Positions 7,921 to 18,331 of a stretch of 64,000 nt of DNA are shown here, one piece after another. Position 1 is the stretch's first letter. Each line of letters starts with the position of its first letter. This stretch comes from an uncultured Veillonellaceae bacterium. GTDB lineage: Bacteria > Bacillota > Negativicutes > Veillonellales > Negativicoccaceae. Under the pieces are notes generated by a model. It searched no databases and was not told the origin of the DNA. It worked only from the letters and a program-made list of their open reading frames with translations. Location of the stretch: NCBI GenBank assembly GCA_945876385.1, contig CAMCNU010000004.1:48140-112139 (forward strand), in the 5' to 3' direction. A program made the translations under genes and the position numbers.

Positions 7921-9273
7921 ATGGATAGCGATCACCCCGGGTGGCAACTATTATTTTTATTCTTGTTAATTGTCGCGAACGGTATCTTTTCCGCAACGGA
8001 AATTGCCGTCGTCAGTGCCAAAAAATTACGCTTACAGCGCGAAGCGGACAAGGGCTCGGCGGCCGCCAAAGCGGCATTGGATATCGCCCGCAACCCCAAC
8101 CGGCTGTTTTCGACGATCCAAATCGGCATTACCGCCATCGGCGTCGTCACGGGGATGGTCGGGGCCTCGACACTGGCCGATCCGCTGGCCGCGCAGATTG
8201 CCCGCGTGCCGTTTTTGGCGTCGTATGCACAGGCCTTGAGTCTGGTCATTATCATGTCGGGCGTCACGTATTTCACGCTGATACTCGGCGAGCTCGTCCC
8301 GAAGCGAATCGCCATCAATGCGCCGGAAGCGGTCACCATGACGGTGGCGCGACCGATGGCGCTCTTTGCCAAAATCAATACGCCGATTATTTGGTTTATG
8401 TCGGCATCGACGGGATTGGTCTTGCGGATTTTAGGGATTCGCATTGTCGATGAACAACCCGTCAGCGAAGAAGAAATCCGATTTCTCTTGCGGCAGGGCG
8501 CGCAGCTCGGAACGTTTGACGCGAATGAGCCGGAGCTCATCGACCGGATTTTCCGCTTAAACGATATTCCCGCGGAAAATATCATGACCGCCCGACCGCA
8601 GTTGCTGTGGCTCGATTTGGCGGAAGACGAGGCGACGCTCGAGCAGCTGATTTTGACGACACGCCATACCCGCTTGCCCGTCGGGCACGAGTCGCTGGAC
8701 GATTTTCGCGGCTTGGTGCGGATGCAGGACCTGCTCACCGACCGGTTGCGTACTCCGCAACGCTCCTGGCATGAGCTGATTCGCCGGCGCACGGAAACGC
8801 CGCTCTATATCCCCGAGACGCTCACTCTCAATAAGACGCTGGAGCTGTTTCGTGCGCACAGTGCGCATGAAGCGATTATCCTCGACGAGTACGGCGCACC
8901 GGAAGGATTAATCACGCTCAACGACATCATGGAGGAGATTATCGGCACGATTCCCGCCAGTGTCCACGAACGGCTCGCGGAACGCAACCGCATCATTCGC
9001 CGCTCGGCGGATTCGTGGCTGATTGACGGGTTGCTCCCGATTGAGGACTTCAAGCAATTTTTCCATATCCGCACATTGCTCCCCAAAGAGGGCGAAGACT
9101 ATTACAAGACGCTGGGCGGATTTATGATTTTCCTGTGCGGCTACTTGCCCAAGGAAGCGGATACGATTACCTATGAGGAGTTTACCTTTGAGGTCGTCGA
9201 CACGGACAATTTCCGTATCGACAAGGTCCTCGTCAAACGCCATCCGCTGCCCGCGCCGCCCCAAGAGGAATGA
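7921..9273 (+). CDS. CNNM/CorC-HlyC family membrane protein
   Basis: 450 residues. The N-terminal DUF21/CNNM transmembrane domain (LLFLFLLIVANGIFSATEIA, then LILGELVPKRIAI) is followed by a pair of CBS domains (roughly residues 200-330; ENIMTARPQLLWLD, TLNDIMEEIIG) and a C-terminal CorC_HlyC domain (SADSWLIDGLLPIEDF). Members are linked to magnesium or other divalent cation efflux; hemolysin labels are historical. ATG 7921 is preferred over GTG 7915 because GAGGAG lies seven bases before it. It is transcribed alone from an extended -10 promoter. Confidence 0.92.
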   Translation: MDSDHPGWQLLFLFLLIVANGIFSATEIAVVSAKKLRLQREADKGSAAAKAALDIARNPNRLFSTIQIGITAIGVVTGMVGASTLADPLAAQIARVPFLASYAQALSLVIIMSGVTYFTLILGELVPKRIAINAPEAVTMTVARPMALFAKINTPIIWFMSASTGLVLRILGIRIVDEQPVSEEEIRFLLRQGAQLGTFDANEPELIDRIFRLNDIPAENIMTARPQLLWLDLAEDEATLEQLILTTRHTRLPVGHESLDDFRGLVRMQDLLTDRLRTPQRSWHELIRRRTETPLYIPETLTLNKTLELFRAHSAHEAIILDEYGAPEGLITLNDIMEEIIGTIPASVHERLAERNRIIRRSADSWLIDGLLPIEDFKQFFHIRTLLPKEGEDYYKTLGGFMIFLCGYLPKEADTITYEEFTFEVVDTDNFRIDKVLVKRHPLPAPPQEE

Positions 9274-9302
9274 TTGCACAAACAGGCGTGTTCTTTTATA
9301 AT
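9274..9302 (+). promoter_or_regulatory. Strong orphan promoter
   Basis: TTGCAC (9274-9279), 17-base spacer, TATAAT (9297-9302). It begins right at the CorC stop codon and points into a 150-base gap without an annotated gene, ending in a terminator. Confidence 0.75.
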
Positions 9303-9336
9303 GAAGACAAGGATACGGCGGCAACCGTTCATATAT

Positions 9337-9441
9337 ATGTCATTTCAATTTTCGACGGTGTTGTTAATTGCGGTGATTCATGTAGTGAAACCCATTTCCG
9401 GGAGCGGCCGTATCCGTAAAAAAGACTTCAGCTGCAGCTGA
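9337..9441 (+). CDS. Possible 34-residue hydrophobic peptide inside the small transcript
   Basis: ATG 9337 to TGA 9441 encodes 34 residues starting MSFQFSTVLLIAVIHVV and ending in a basic segment (GRIRKKDF), which is the layout of a one-helix membrane peptide. There is no Shine-Dalgarno sequence, and the codons run into the terminator stem, so the RNA may simply be non-coding. Listed as an alternative reading only. Confidence 0.2.
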   Translation: MSFQFSTVLLIAVIHVVKPISGSGRIRKKDFSCS

Positions 9442-9450
9442 AGTCTTTTT
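9419..9450. terminator. Bidirectional intrinsic terminator
   Basis: Perfect palindrome of 14-bp arms, AAAAAGACTTCAGC and GCTGAAGTCTTTTT, with loop TGCA. It ends the candidate small RNA on plus and the RND operon on minus. Confidence 0.95.
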
Positions 9451-9455
9451 GTGTG

Positions 9456-12400
9456 TCACGATAGGGAGCGGTCTCCGTTTTCTTCCGCGTGATAGACCCA
9501 TGCATAGAGCGCGGGCAAAAACACCAGCGTCAGTACGGTCGCCACCAGCAGACCGCCGCTGAGCGCAAAGGCCATCGGCGCCCAAAAATACGAGCGCATC
9601 AGCGGTATCATCGCCAGCACCGCCGCCATCGCCGTCAGCATAATCGGGCGGAACCGCAGCAAGGTCGAATCGATCACCGCATTCCACACGGTTTCGCCCG
9701 CGGCGCGGTGTTTTTCAATCTGGTCAAGCAGGATAATCGAGTTGCGTATCAGCATCCCGCCGAGCGAGATGATGCCGAGTACGGCGACAAATCCGATCGG
9801 ATAGCGCGTCACCTGCAGTGCGATAATCGCGCCGATGAGGCCGAGCGGCGCCGTCAGTACCGCCAGTACCATCAGCCGCAAGCGCTTGAGCTGGAACATC
9901 AAGAGCGCCATAATCACAAATACCATAATCGGCAAAACTTTCACGATGGACGCCATCGAAAGGTGGCTGCGCTCCGTGCTGCCGTCATATTCCAATCGAT
10001 AGCCGGCCGGCAACGATTCGCGGAAGTCTTTGAGGCGCTCGCGATACAACTCTTCCGTGACGGAGTCGCCCGGTACATCACCGATGGTATCGGCCTGCAA
10101 GGTAATGCACGGAACCAGGTCACGCCGCCAAACGGTCGCGTTTTCGTTGACAAGCGACAAGGTCGCCATCTGCCCCAGCGGGACGTAGCGGCCGCTACCG
10201 ATATGAATCGGCAGTTGCGCCAGACCGCTGAGCCGCTCCGCACCGATATCGGGCAAGCGGAATACCACCGGCACGAGCCTGTCGCCCGCAGTCGCCTGCG
10301 CGGCTTCGATCCCGGACAGCTTGGCGTAGAGGTCGGCCGCCACCGCATAGTTGTCAATCCCCAACCGGCGCACACTGTCCTGCTGAATATCGACCTGTAC
10401 ACTCGGCATCTCCTGCGGCCAATTCATTTCCGCGCGACTGATTTGCGGCGATGAGCGAATGATTTCCGTCGCCTCCTGCGCCAGTGCGGTCAATGTCGGG
10501 ATATCCGGCCCCGTCAGGCGCATCATCACGGGATACGCGGCGGGCGGTCCGACTTGAATCAAGCGGATATTGGCCCGCAAGTCCGGGAATTCGTCATGCA
10601 AGATTCGTTCCAAGTCGCGATGCACTTCGACACGCGTCGCGGCATCCGTCGCCGTGATGATGAGCTGGGCATAATTGTCTTTCGGCGGCGACGGCAAAAA
10701 CGGCAAGATAAAACGCGGCGAGCTTTCACCGACGTAGGACACGACGGAGGATACCCGCTTGTCGCCGATAAAATGCGACTCCAACCGCTTGAGCTCACGC
10801 TCCGTCGCTTGTATCGACGCCCCCAGCGGCAATTCCGTCTCGACGATAAGCTCCGGACGAACAGACGCCGGGAAAAATTCCTTCTTGAGCAGCGGGAAAC
10901 TCGCCACCGCCAGCAAAAAGGCCGCGAGCGTCGCCAGCACCACGACGCGGCGATGTCGCAATGTCCACTCCAAGGCGCGCCGAAATGTCCGGTACAACCT
11001 GTCCTGCCACTGCTGCCAGCGCGACGGCGCGGACTTCTCAGCCGGCAGCCGAATCAGGCTGTAACCCAAGACGGGACTGACCAGCACGGACACGATCCAC
11101 GAGAGCACGAGCGCGATACAAGTCACGGAAAACAGACTGCCCGTATACTCCGAGACCATCCCGTGCGAGAGCCCGATGGGGATAAATCCCGAGGCTGTAA
11201 TCAGCGTCCCCGTCAGCATCGGAAAGGCCGTTTCGTCATATGCCGCCGTTGCCGCCGCGACCCGGTCGTAGCCGTCTTCGAGCTTGCGTTGCATCATTTC
11301 GATGACGATAATCGCATCATCGACGAGCAGTCCCAACGCGATAATCAGCGCCCCGAGCGAGACAATCTGTAAATCGATACGGTTCAGCTCCATCAGGATA
11401 AACGTCCCCGCCACCACGACCGGTATCGACAGCGCAACAACCGCCCCCGAACGCCATCCGAGCGTCATAAAACTGACCGCCAGGACGATGACAATCGCTT
11501 CAAATAGCGAACGGGTAAATTCATTAATCGACTGCTTGACGACATGCGGCTGATGCGCCACCTGTCCGATTTCCAATCCCAGCGGCAACCGGTCCCGCCA
11601 CTGCGCGACATGCTCGTCCAGCGCCTCGCCGACATGCAAGATATTGCCGCCCGGACTCATCGAGACGGCAATCCCGATAGCCTCCTTGCCGTTGAAATAC
11701 ATCTGCGGTTCTTTCGGCTCACGATATCCGTCCCGTACCGTGGCGATTTCCCCCAGACGAAACGACCGCTCACCCAAATGGACGGTCAGATTTTCCACGG
11801 CGGCGGCCCCGTCCAGGAGTCCCGTCACCCGCAACGAAATGCGGTTGTGCTCCGTCTGAATCGTCCCCGCGGGAAGCAATGTCCCCTGCTGCTGCAAAAG
11901 CTGAAACAACAGCCGCGGGTCAATCCCCAGCGCCGCCAATTTCGCTTCATCCATCTCGACATAGACCGTCTGCTTGCGCACACCGACGAGATTGACTTTT
12001 TGGACATCGTCGATTTGCAATAAATCCCGACGGATTTGCTCGGCGGCCGCGCGCTTTTCTTCGTACGAATACTCATCGCCCGTCAATGCATAAATCGATC
12101 CGAACACATCATCAAAACGGTCATTGATAAACGGCCCGCGCACACCCTTGGGAAGCTCGCTCCATACACTGTTGACGAGGTTTCGCACTTCCGTCCACGT
12201 CGGCCGAATCTGCGCGGCCGGCAAATCTTCCTTGAGCCAGACATAGATGACCGTCCGATCGCCGTGCGTGTAGCTTTGGATAAAATCCAACCCCGGCGTA
12301 TCCTGTAACTTTTCTTCGAGTTTGTCGGTCACCTGCGCCGTCATCTGATCGGCCGTTGCGCCCGGCCAGACCGCCGTCACCACCATCTGCCGAATGGTAA

Positions 12401-12527
12401 AATCCGGGTCTTCGCGCCGTCCGAGCTCCATAAAGCTGTAGATTCCGCCGATGAGTATCGCCGCCACGAAGAAATATACAATGGACCGGTAGCCGAGTGC
12501 CCAACGCGCTAAATTAAATCGTTTCAT
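9456..12527 (-). CDS. RND efflux pump, inner-membrane permease (AcrB-like)
   Basis: 1023 residues, full length for a resistance-nodulation-division permease of the HAE1/hydrophobe type. TM1 (RSIVYFFVAAILIGGIYSF) precedes the first periplasmic domain with FTIRQMVVTAVWPGATADQM. TM4 has the proton-relay aspartates (ALGLLVDDAIIVIEMM), and the second half repeats the layout (APLGLIGAIIALQ, LGGMLIRNSIILLDQIEKH). It would take substrates from the periplasm or membrane and hand them to an outer-membrane channel. It overlaps the upstream adaptor gene by four bases (ATGA). No TolC-like channel is in the window. Confidence 0.93.
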   Translation of the reverse strand: MKRFNLARWALGYRSIVYFFVAAILIGGIYSFMELGRREDPDFTIRQMVVTAVWPGATADQMTAQVTDKLEEKLQDTPGLDFIQSYTHGDRTVIYVWLKEDLPAAQIRPTWTEVRNLVNSVWSELPKGVRGPFINDRFDDVFGSIYALTGDEYSYEEKRAAAEQIRRDLLQIDDVQKVNLVGVRKQTVYVEMDEAKLAALGIDPRLLFQLLQQQGTLLPAGTIQTEHNRISLRVTGLLDGAAAVENLTVHLGERSFRLGEIATVRDGYREPKEPQMYFNGKEAIGIAVSMSPGGNILHVGEALDEHVAQWRDRLPLGLEIGQVAHQPHVVKQSINEFTRSLFEAIVIVLAVSFMTLGWRSGAVVALSIPVVVAGTFILMELNRIDLQIVSLGALIIALGLLVDDAIIVIEMMQRKLEDGYDRVAAATAAYDETAFPMLTGTLITASGFIPIGLSHGMVSEYTGSLFSVTCIALVLSWIVSVLVSPVLGYSLIRLPAEKSAPSRWQQWQDRLYRTFRRALEWTLRHRRVVVLATLAAFLLAVASFPLLKKEFFPASVRPELIVETELPLGASIQATERELKRLESHFIGDKRVSSVVSYVGESSPRFILPFLPSPPKDNYAQLIITATDAATRVEVHRDLERILHDEFPDLRANIRLIQVGPPAAYPVMMRLTGPDIPTLTALAQEATEIIRSSPQISRAEMNWPQEMPSVQVDIQQDSVRRLGIDNYAVAADLYAKLSGIEAAQATAGDRLVPVVFRLPDIGAERLSGLAQLPIHIGSGRYVPLGQMATLSLVNENATVWRRDLVPCITLQADTIGDVPGDSVTEELYRERLKDFRESLPAGYRLEYDGSTERSHLSMASIVKVLPIMVFVIMALLMFQLKRLRLMVLAVLTAPLGLIGAIIALQVTRYPIGFVAVLGIISLGGMLIRNSIILLDQIEKHRAAGETVWNAVIDSTLLRFRPIMLTAMAAVLAMIPLMRSYFWAPMAFALSGGLLVATVLTLVFLPALYAWVYHAEENGDRSLS

Positions 12528-13591
12528 ACGCGTACCTTGGCACCTTCATACAAATGCTGCGTCCCCGCCACCACGACGACATCGCCGTCTGCAAGACCCG
12601 CGCGGACTTCCACCCGTTCTCCCCGGACCGCTCCGAGCGTAATCGGTACCAACCGCACCGCCTCACCGCGGACGACCCAGACCGCCGCCGTTTCACTTTG
12701 CTGTGCCAGCGCCGTCAGCGGGATTGTCATCACGTCGGCGGCATCCGTCCGGAACGTGACCTTCGCCGTCATGCCGACCTCCCCGTCAAACGGCGTATCG
12801 ATACGCAATTTTGCGTCATAAGTCCCCGTCGAACGGTTCGGTGCGGGAGCGACCTCCCGCACGGTCGCCGTCCATGTTTTGTCCGGACGCGACCACAACG
12901 CCACCTGTGCCGTGTCACCGACGCGGTACTGATGCAAATTCTGTTCCGTCAGTGAAATCCAGACTTCCGGCTCGCTCATATCGACCACGACCGCCACCGG
13001 TGTCCCCGCGCCGACCACCTGACCGACATCGACCAATGTCGCGCCGACCACACCGGCATGTTCGCTTTTCAGTGTCGTCATACTTTCCTGATTCAACGCC
13101 CGCTCATAGGACGCATTAGCCTGTCGGTACTGCGCCTCGGCCAGCTCCTTGGCATTGCGCGACTGATCGAGCTGCAACGCACTGATGGCATCGGCGGCAT
13201 ACAACTGCGCCATCCGCCCGTACGTGCTCTGTGCCAAATCACGCTGCGCCGCCGCCGCTTCCAGCTGTCCGCGCGCGGCAATCACCTGCTCGGACGCATC
13301 TTTATCGTCAATCCGAAACAGCGCGGTCCCCGCCTCGACAATATCCCCCGCCTGCACGTAGCGCGCGACGATTTTACCCCCGAGCGAAAACGCCAGCGGC
13401 GCTTCGCTGCGTCCGTGGACGGTGCCTGAAAACGTATGCGCGGCATCACTGTCCGCCCGCCCGACGGTTTCCGTTTTGACCAACGGCACCACTTTATCTT
13501 TTGTCTTCGTCTCGCCGCCGCAACCGGTAAGCATGCCCGCACACAAGACGGCCACCAGACATACGCCGACGATTGTTTTGAATTGTTTCAC
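12524..13591 (-). CDS. RND periplasmic adaptor (membrane fusion) lipoprotein
   Basis: 355 residues starting at GTG 13591 with GGGAGGG five bases upstream. A lipoprotein signal ends in LTGCGG (Cys about residue 24). Next come a biotinyl/lipoyl half-motif (VAAGGKI-type HGRSEAPLAFSLGGKIVARY), a long helical hairpin (EQVIAARGQLEAAAAQRDLA), a second half (LKSEHAGVVGATLVDVGQVV) and a beta-barrel/membrane-proximal domain. It links the RND permease to an outer-membrane duct. Translation is coupled to the pump by ATGA. The promoter region carries a candidate operator. Confidence 0.92.
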   Translation of the reverse strand: MKQFKTIVGVCLVAVLCAGMLTGCGGETKTKDKVVPLVKTETVGRADSDAAHTFSGTVHGRSEAPLAFSLGGKIVARYVQAGDIVEAGTALFRIDDKDASEQVIAARGQLEAAAAQRDLAQSTYGRMAQLYAADAISALQLDQSRNAKELAEAQYRQANASYERALNQESMTTLKSEHAGVVGATLVDVGQVVGAGTPVAVVVDMSEPEVWISLTEQNLHQYRVGDTAQVALWSRPDKTWTATVREVAPAPNRSTGTYDAKLRIDTPFDGEVGMTAKVTFRTDAADVMTIPLTALAQQSETAAVWVVRGEAVRLVPITLGAVRGERVEVRAGLADGDVVVVAGTQHLYEGAKVRV

Positions 13592-13617
13592 GGTATCCCT
13601 CCCGTCCGATTAGGCTC

Positions 13618-13654
13618 ATTATACCCCAAAAATAATGATTGTACTATTAATCAT
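13618..13654 (-). promoter_or_regulatory. Promoter and candidate operator of the RND operon
   Basis: Minus-strand -10 TATAAT (13618-13623). Over the expected -35 lies the inverted repeat ATGATT-N8-AATCAT (13635-13654), a likely repressor site of TetR or MarR size. No regulator gene is adjacent. Confidence 0.55.
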
Positions 13655-13705
13655 AAACGTTGTTTTGCTTGTTTTACGTGTTCTCAATTTCTTTTTTCAG
13701 ACAAT

Positions 13706-13735
13706 AAAAAAACACCTCTACCCGAGGTGTTTTTT
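13706..13735. terminator. Bidirectional intrinsic terminator
   Basis: AACACCTC/GAGGTGTT with loop TACCC, flanked by A-run and T-run. It ends the amino acid permease gene on the minus strand. Confidence 0.9.
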
Positions 13736-13746
13736 ACTTCATCTAC

Positions 13747-15210
13747 TTAATCCAAATGCCGTTCCAAATCGACTTCCGCCAACGGAATCAACTTCGTCCG
13801 ATGTTTCAATTTGTACCAGAGATAGACCGCCAAGAATACCGGAATCCCGATATAGGCGACACTGGCGCCGTACCAATCGATGGTCTCACCGGTAAACGCC
13901 GAATAATTTTGTCCCGCCATGACAATCAAGCATACGACCAAGGCAAACACCGGCCCGAACGGATACATCGACGCCCGATACGGCAATTCACTCAGATCAT
14001 GTCCCTGATAGGCAAATGCCTTGCGGAAACGATACTGGCTCGCCGCAATGCCGACCCAGGTAATAAATCCCGCCATACCGCTGATATTGACCAGCCAGTT
14101 GTATGCGACGCCGTCGCCGATAAGACTGGTCAGAAACGCCGCCAACCCGAAAATCACCGTCGCAAAGAGCGCATTGGTCGGTACGCCGCGGCGATTGACC
14201 TTGAGAAACATCTTCGGCGCTTTGCCTTCCGCCGCCAGCGCATACAGCATCCGCGTCGATACATACAGTCCCGAATTCCCCGCGGAAAGTACCGCAGTCA
14301 GAATGACCATATTCATCACGGTCGCCGCCGCCGGCAGGCCGAAGCGTTCAAACACCAACGTAAACGGACTGATGGAGATATTTTCCACCGAGCTGTTGAG
14401 CAAGTTCGGATCCGTATAGGGAATCAAAAATCCGATGACGGTAAAAGCGCCTAAATAAAAGAGCAAAATCCGCCAGAAAATCGAATGTACCGCCTTCGGT
14501 ACGCTTTTTTCCGGATTTTCCGATTCGCCGGCCGCGACCCCGAGCATTTCTGTCCCCTGGAAGGAAAATCCCGCAATCATGAAAATCCCGAGTATCGCAC
14601 CCCAACCGCCAACAAACGGCGCATCGCCGACCGTCCAGTTCACCGTTCCCGGCGACTGCCCGCCGACACCTAAAATCAGCAGCGCCCCGACGAACAAAAA
14701 GACCAGCACGGTAATGACTTTGATTCCCGCAAAAATAAATTCACTCTCCCCGTAGGAGCGGGTCGAGAGAAAATTAAGCGCAAAGATAATCACCAAAAAC
14801 AACGCGCTCCAGATAATCGCCGGCGTATCGGGGAACCAATACTTCATGATAAGTGCCCCCGCGACCAGTTCCGCCGCCAATGTAATCGCCCAATTGAACC
14901 AATAATTCCAACCGAGCGCAAACCCGAATGCGGGATCGACGAATTTGGAGGCATAAGTCCCGAACGAACCCGATACCGGCATGTATGTCGCCATCTCTCC
15001 GAGTCCCGTCATCAGGAAGTACACCATAATCCCGATAAATGCATAGGCGACCAGCGCCCCGCCCGGGCCGGCCTGCGATACGGTTTCACCGCCGGCAACG
15101 AAAAGCCCCGTCCCGATCGTACCGCCCAAGGCAATCATATTCATGTGGCGGGCCTTCAGGCTCCGTTTCAACTTCGGCTGATTCTCCGTCCCCTTTTTTG
15201 TTTCTTCCAT
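13747..15210 (-). CDS. Amino acid permease, APC family (LysP/GABA-permease group)
   Basis: 487 residues with 12 predicted membrane helices. The first helix has the family signature MIALGGTIGTGLFVAGGETV, followed by GPGGALVAYAFIG. GEMATYMPVSGSFGTYASKF is the conserved TM3 region of lysine/aromatic/GABA permeases. It would be a proton-coupled amino acid importer in the inner membrane; a lysine-type substrate is likely but not proved. ATG 15210 follows AGAAGGTG. It has its own promoter, an operator-like inverted repeat at the transcription start, and a terminator. Confidence 0.88.
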   Translation of the reverse strand: MEETKKGTENQPKLKRSLKARHMNMIALGGTIGTGLFVAGGETVSQAGPGGALVAYAFIGIMVYFLMTGLGEMATYMPVSGSFGTYASKFVDPAFGFALGWNYWFNWAITLAAELVAGALIMKYWFPDTPAIIWSALFLVIIFALNFLSTRSYGESEFIFAGIKVITVLVFLFVGALLILGVGGQSPGTVNWTVGDAPFVGGWGAILGIFMIAGFSFQGTEMLGVAAGESENPEKSVPKAVHSIFWRILLFYLGAFTVIGFLIPYTDPNLLNSSVENISISPFTLVFERFGLPAAATVMNMVILTAVLSAGNSGLYVSTRMLYALAAEGKAPKMFLKVNRRGVPTNALFATVIFGLAAFLTSLIGDGVAYNWLVNISGMAGFITWVGIAASQYRFRKAFAYQGHDLSELPYRASMYPFGPVFALVVCLIVMAGQNYSAFTGETIDWYGASVAYIGIPVFLAVYLWYKLKHRTKLIPLAEVDLERHLD

Positions 15211-15230
15211 CGTGCGTTCACCTTCTTTTT

Positions 15231-15277
15231 TATACTTGGTAATAGGTCAAGTATAGCACTTCTGATTTATTTTTCAA
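15231..15277 (-). promoter_or_regulatory. Promoter with operator-like palindrome for the amino acid permease
   Basis: Minus strand TTGAAA (15272-15277), 16-base spacer, TATACT (15250-15255). A perfect inverted repeat TATACTTG-N9-CAAGTATA (15231-15255) overlaps the -10 and covers the start site, a position where a bound repressor would block transcription. Confidence 0.7.
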
Positions 15278-15386
15278 CACATTACGGAAAAAAATTGCCG
15301 ATTCTTGTATTTTTCAGAAAAGTTGAGGATTTTATACGGATTTATCATTGATTTTCTTCATTGTCCGATGATTTTCTCATTCTTAC

Positions 15387-15411
15387 AAAAAAACACCCCC
15401 ATCGGGGGTGT
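15387..15411 (-). terminator. Terminator of gyrB
   Basis: Minus-strand stem ACACCCCC/GGGGGTGT with a 3-base loop, then a run of Ts, four bases after the gyrB stop. Confidence 0.9.
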
Positions 15412-15414
15412 CGC

Positions 15415-17361
<1,947 letters not shown>

Positions 17362-17369
17362 TTACTGTA

Positions 17370-17398
17370 ATTATACTATAAAATCGTAAAATTAACAA
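17370..17398 (-). promoter_or_regulatory. Promoter of gyrB
   Basis: Minus strand TTGTTA, 17-base spacer, TATAAT, about 40 bases before the gyrB start. The -35 is adjacent to an AT-rich hairpin. Confidence 0.75.
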
Positions 17399-17421
17399 AA
17401 TTGACGTCTTTCGTCAATTTT
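17397..17421 (-). terminator. AT-rich stem-loop between dciA and gyrB
   Basis: AAAATTGACG (17397-17406) and CGTCAATTTT (17412-17421) form a 10-bp perfect stem with a 5-base loop. On minus it is followed by GTTAATTTT, so it may weakly terminate the recF-dciA transcript just ahead of the gyrB promoter, or respond to supercoiling as a cruciform. Confidence 0.45.
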
Positions 17422-17479
17422 ATCATTCGTAATATTCTCGGGGTAATCATTTTTATTTTATTCGCGTTTTGATATGGAT

Positions 17480-18331
17480 TTAGTAATTCTTTTCCGCATC
17501 AGGTGCGGCCTGACGGACCAATTTATTAATCAAATTGGTTTTATGCGCCTCTGTCAATGCATCCCCCTCCAATCGTGTCAACAATCGCGCCAACAACCAT
17601 TGCTCTGCAGGGGTATCATGCCGCCGCCACACCCGATCCAATGTCCGATGAATCAAGTAATGCCGCGCTTCTTCATACTCTTTTTCACTGACAGGTAAAA
17701 CCTGACAGACAGCTTCATACTGCGCCGCAGGATGCCGCAACAAAAATTGCAACAACCGGCGCACGCCGTCTTCCTGTAACCGCGTCCGGCATCCGTCACA
17801 AACGCGATTTCGACAATCCGTCAACACCTGACAATACAGACAGGGTTGCCAGCCGGAATCGCGCCGCGCCTGATCCAATCGGGCCTGACGCTGCCGCAAA
17901 TGCAGTATCGCCGTGCGAATTTCCGGAACGGGAATCGACTCACATTGCCGGGCTATCTCCGCTTCCTGTGCAGGCGACAGCGGGGGCAGCGACTCGTCCG
18001 GCGGATTGATTTTGTGTGCAGTAGCGGTTTGCGGCAGTACTTTGCCGGTTTTGAATTCGATATCCGTCACCGGGTCCGCATCGATTTGTTCATTTAACGA
18101 CTTGAGTAATCGTTTTTTCTGCATAAACAATTCCTGCATCCAGGCGGAATTTTCCGTATACACAATCCATTTTCCATCCTGCACGACGCCGACAACGGAT
18201 TTTTTAGCCAGCAGAGGACCGACCGTATCGCGCCAAATGCGACGGTACTGCTCCAGCTGCCCGCGCGGGGTCTGCTCCAAACGGTGCATGACTTGCCGAA
18301 TCACATTCCCGGCGTCACTCCATTGTTCCAT
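17480..18331 (-). CDS. DciA-like DUF721 protein with C-terminal cysteine cluster
   Basis: About 283 residues from ATG 18331, overlapping recF by 17 bases; GTG 18340 or TTG 18352 are alternative starts. The N-terminal 90 residues are a DUF721/DciA domain (IWRDTVGPLLAKKSVVGVV, TENSAWMQELFMQKKRLLKS), the family of bacterial helicase loaders or operators found beside recF and gyrB. A linker of about 60 residues is followed by a cysteine set CLYC-N5-C-N4-CDGC typical of a zinc ribbon, then a helical tail. Usual DUF721 proteins are far shorter, so the extension is notable. Confidence 0.8.
   Translation of the reverse strand: MEQWSDAGNVIRQVMHRLEQTPRGQLEQYRRIWRDTVGPLLAKKSVVGVVQDGKWIVYTENSAWMQELFMQKKRLLKSLNEQIDADPVTDIEFKTGKVLPQTATAHKINPPDESLPPLSPAQEAEIARQCESIPVPEIRTAILHLRQRQARLDQARRDSGWQPCLYCQVLTDCRNRVCDGCRTRLQEDGVRRLLQFLLRHPAAQYEAVCQVLPVSEKEYEEARHYLIHRTLDRVWRRHDTPAEQWLLARLLTRLEGDALTEAHKTNLINKLVRQAAPDAEKNY

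Larger units (their letters stand above)
9309..9450 (+). ncRNA. Candidate structured small RNA
   Basis: The predicted start (about 9309) sits at the foot of a 9-bp closing stem, GGATACGGC (9311-9319) with GCCGTATCC (9407-9415), extended by two more pairs after a G-G mismatch. Inside are ACCGT/ACGGT (9324-9328/9355-9359), TTCA/TGAA (9377-9380/9386-9389) and CCC/GGG (9391-9393/9400-9402). The terminator begins four bases after the closing stem. The unit would give a transcript of about 140 bases. I recognise no known class (not SRP RNA, 6S or a common riboswitch). Confidence 0.5.
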
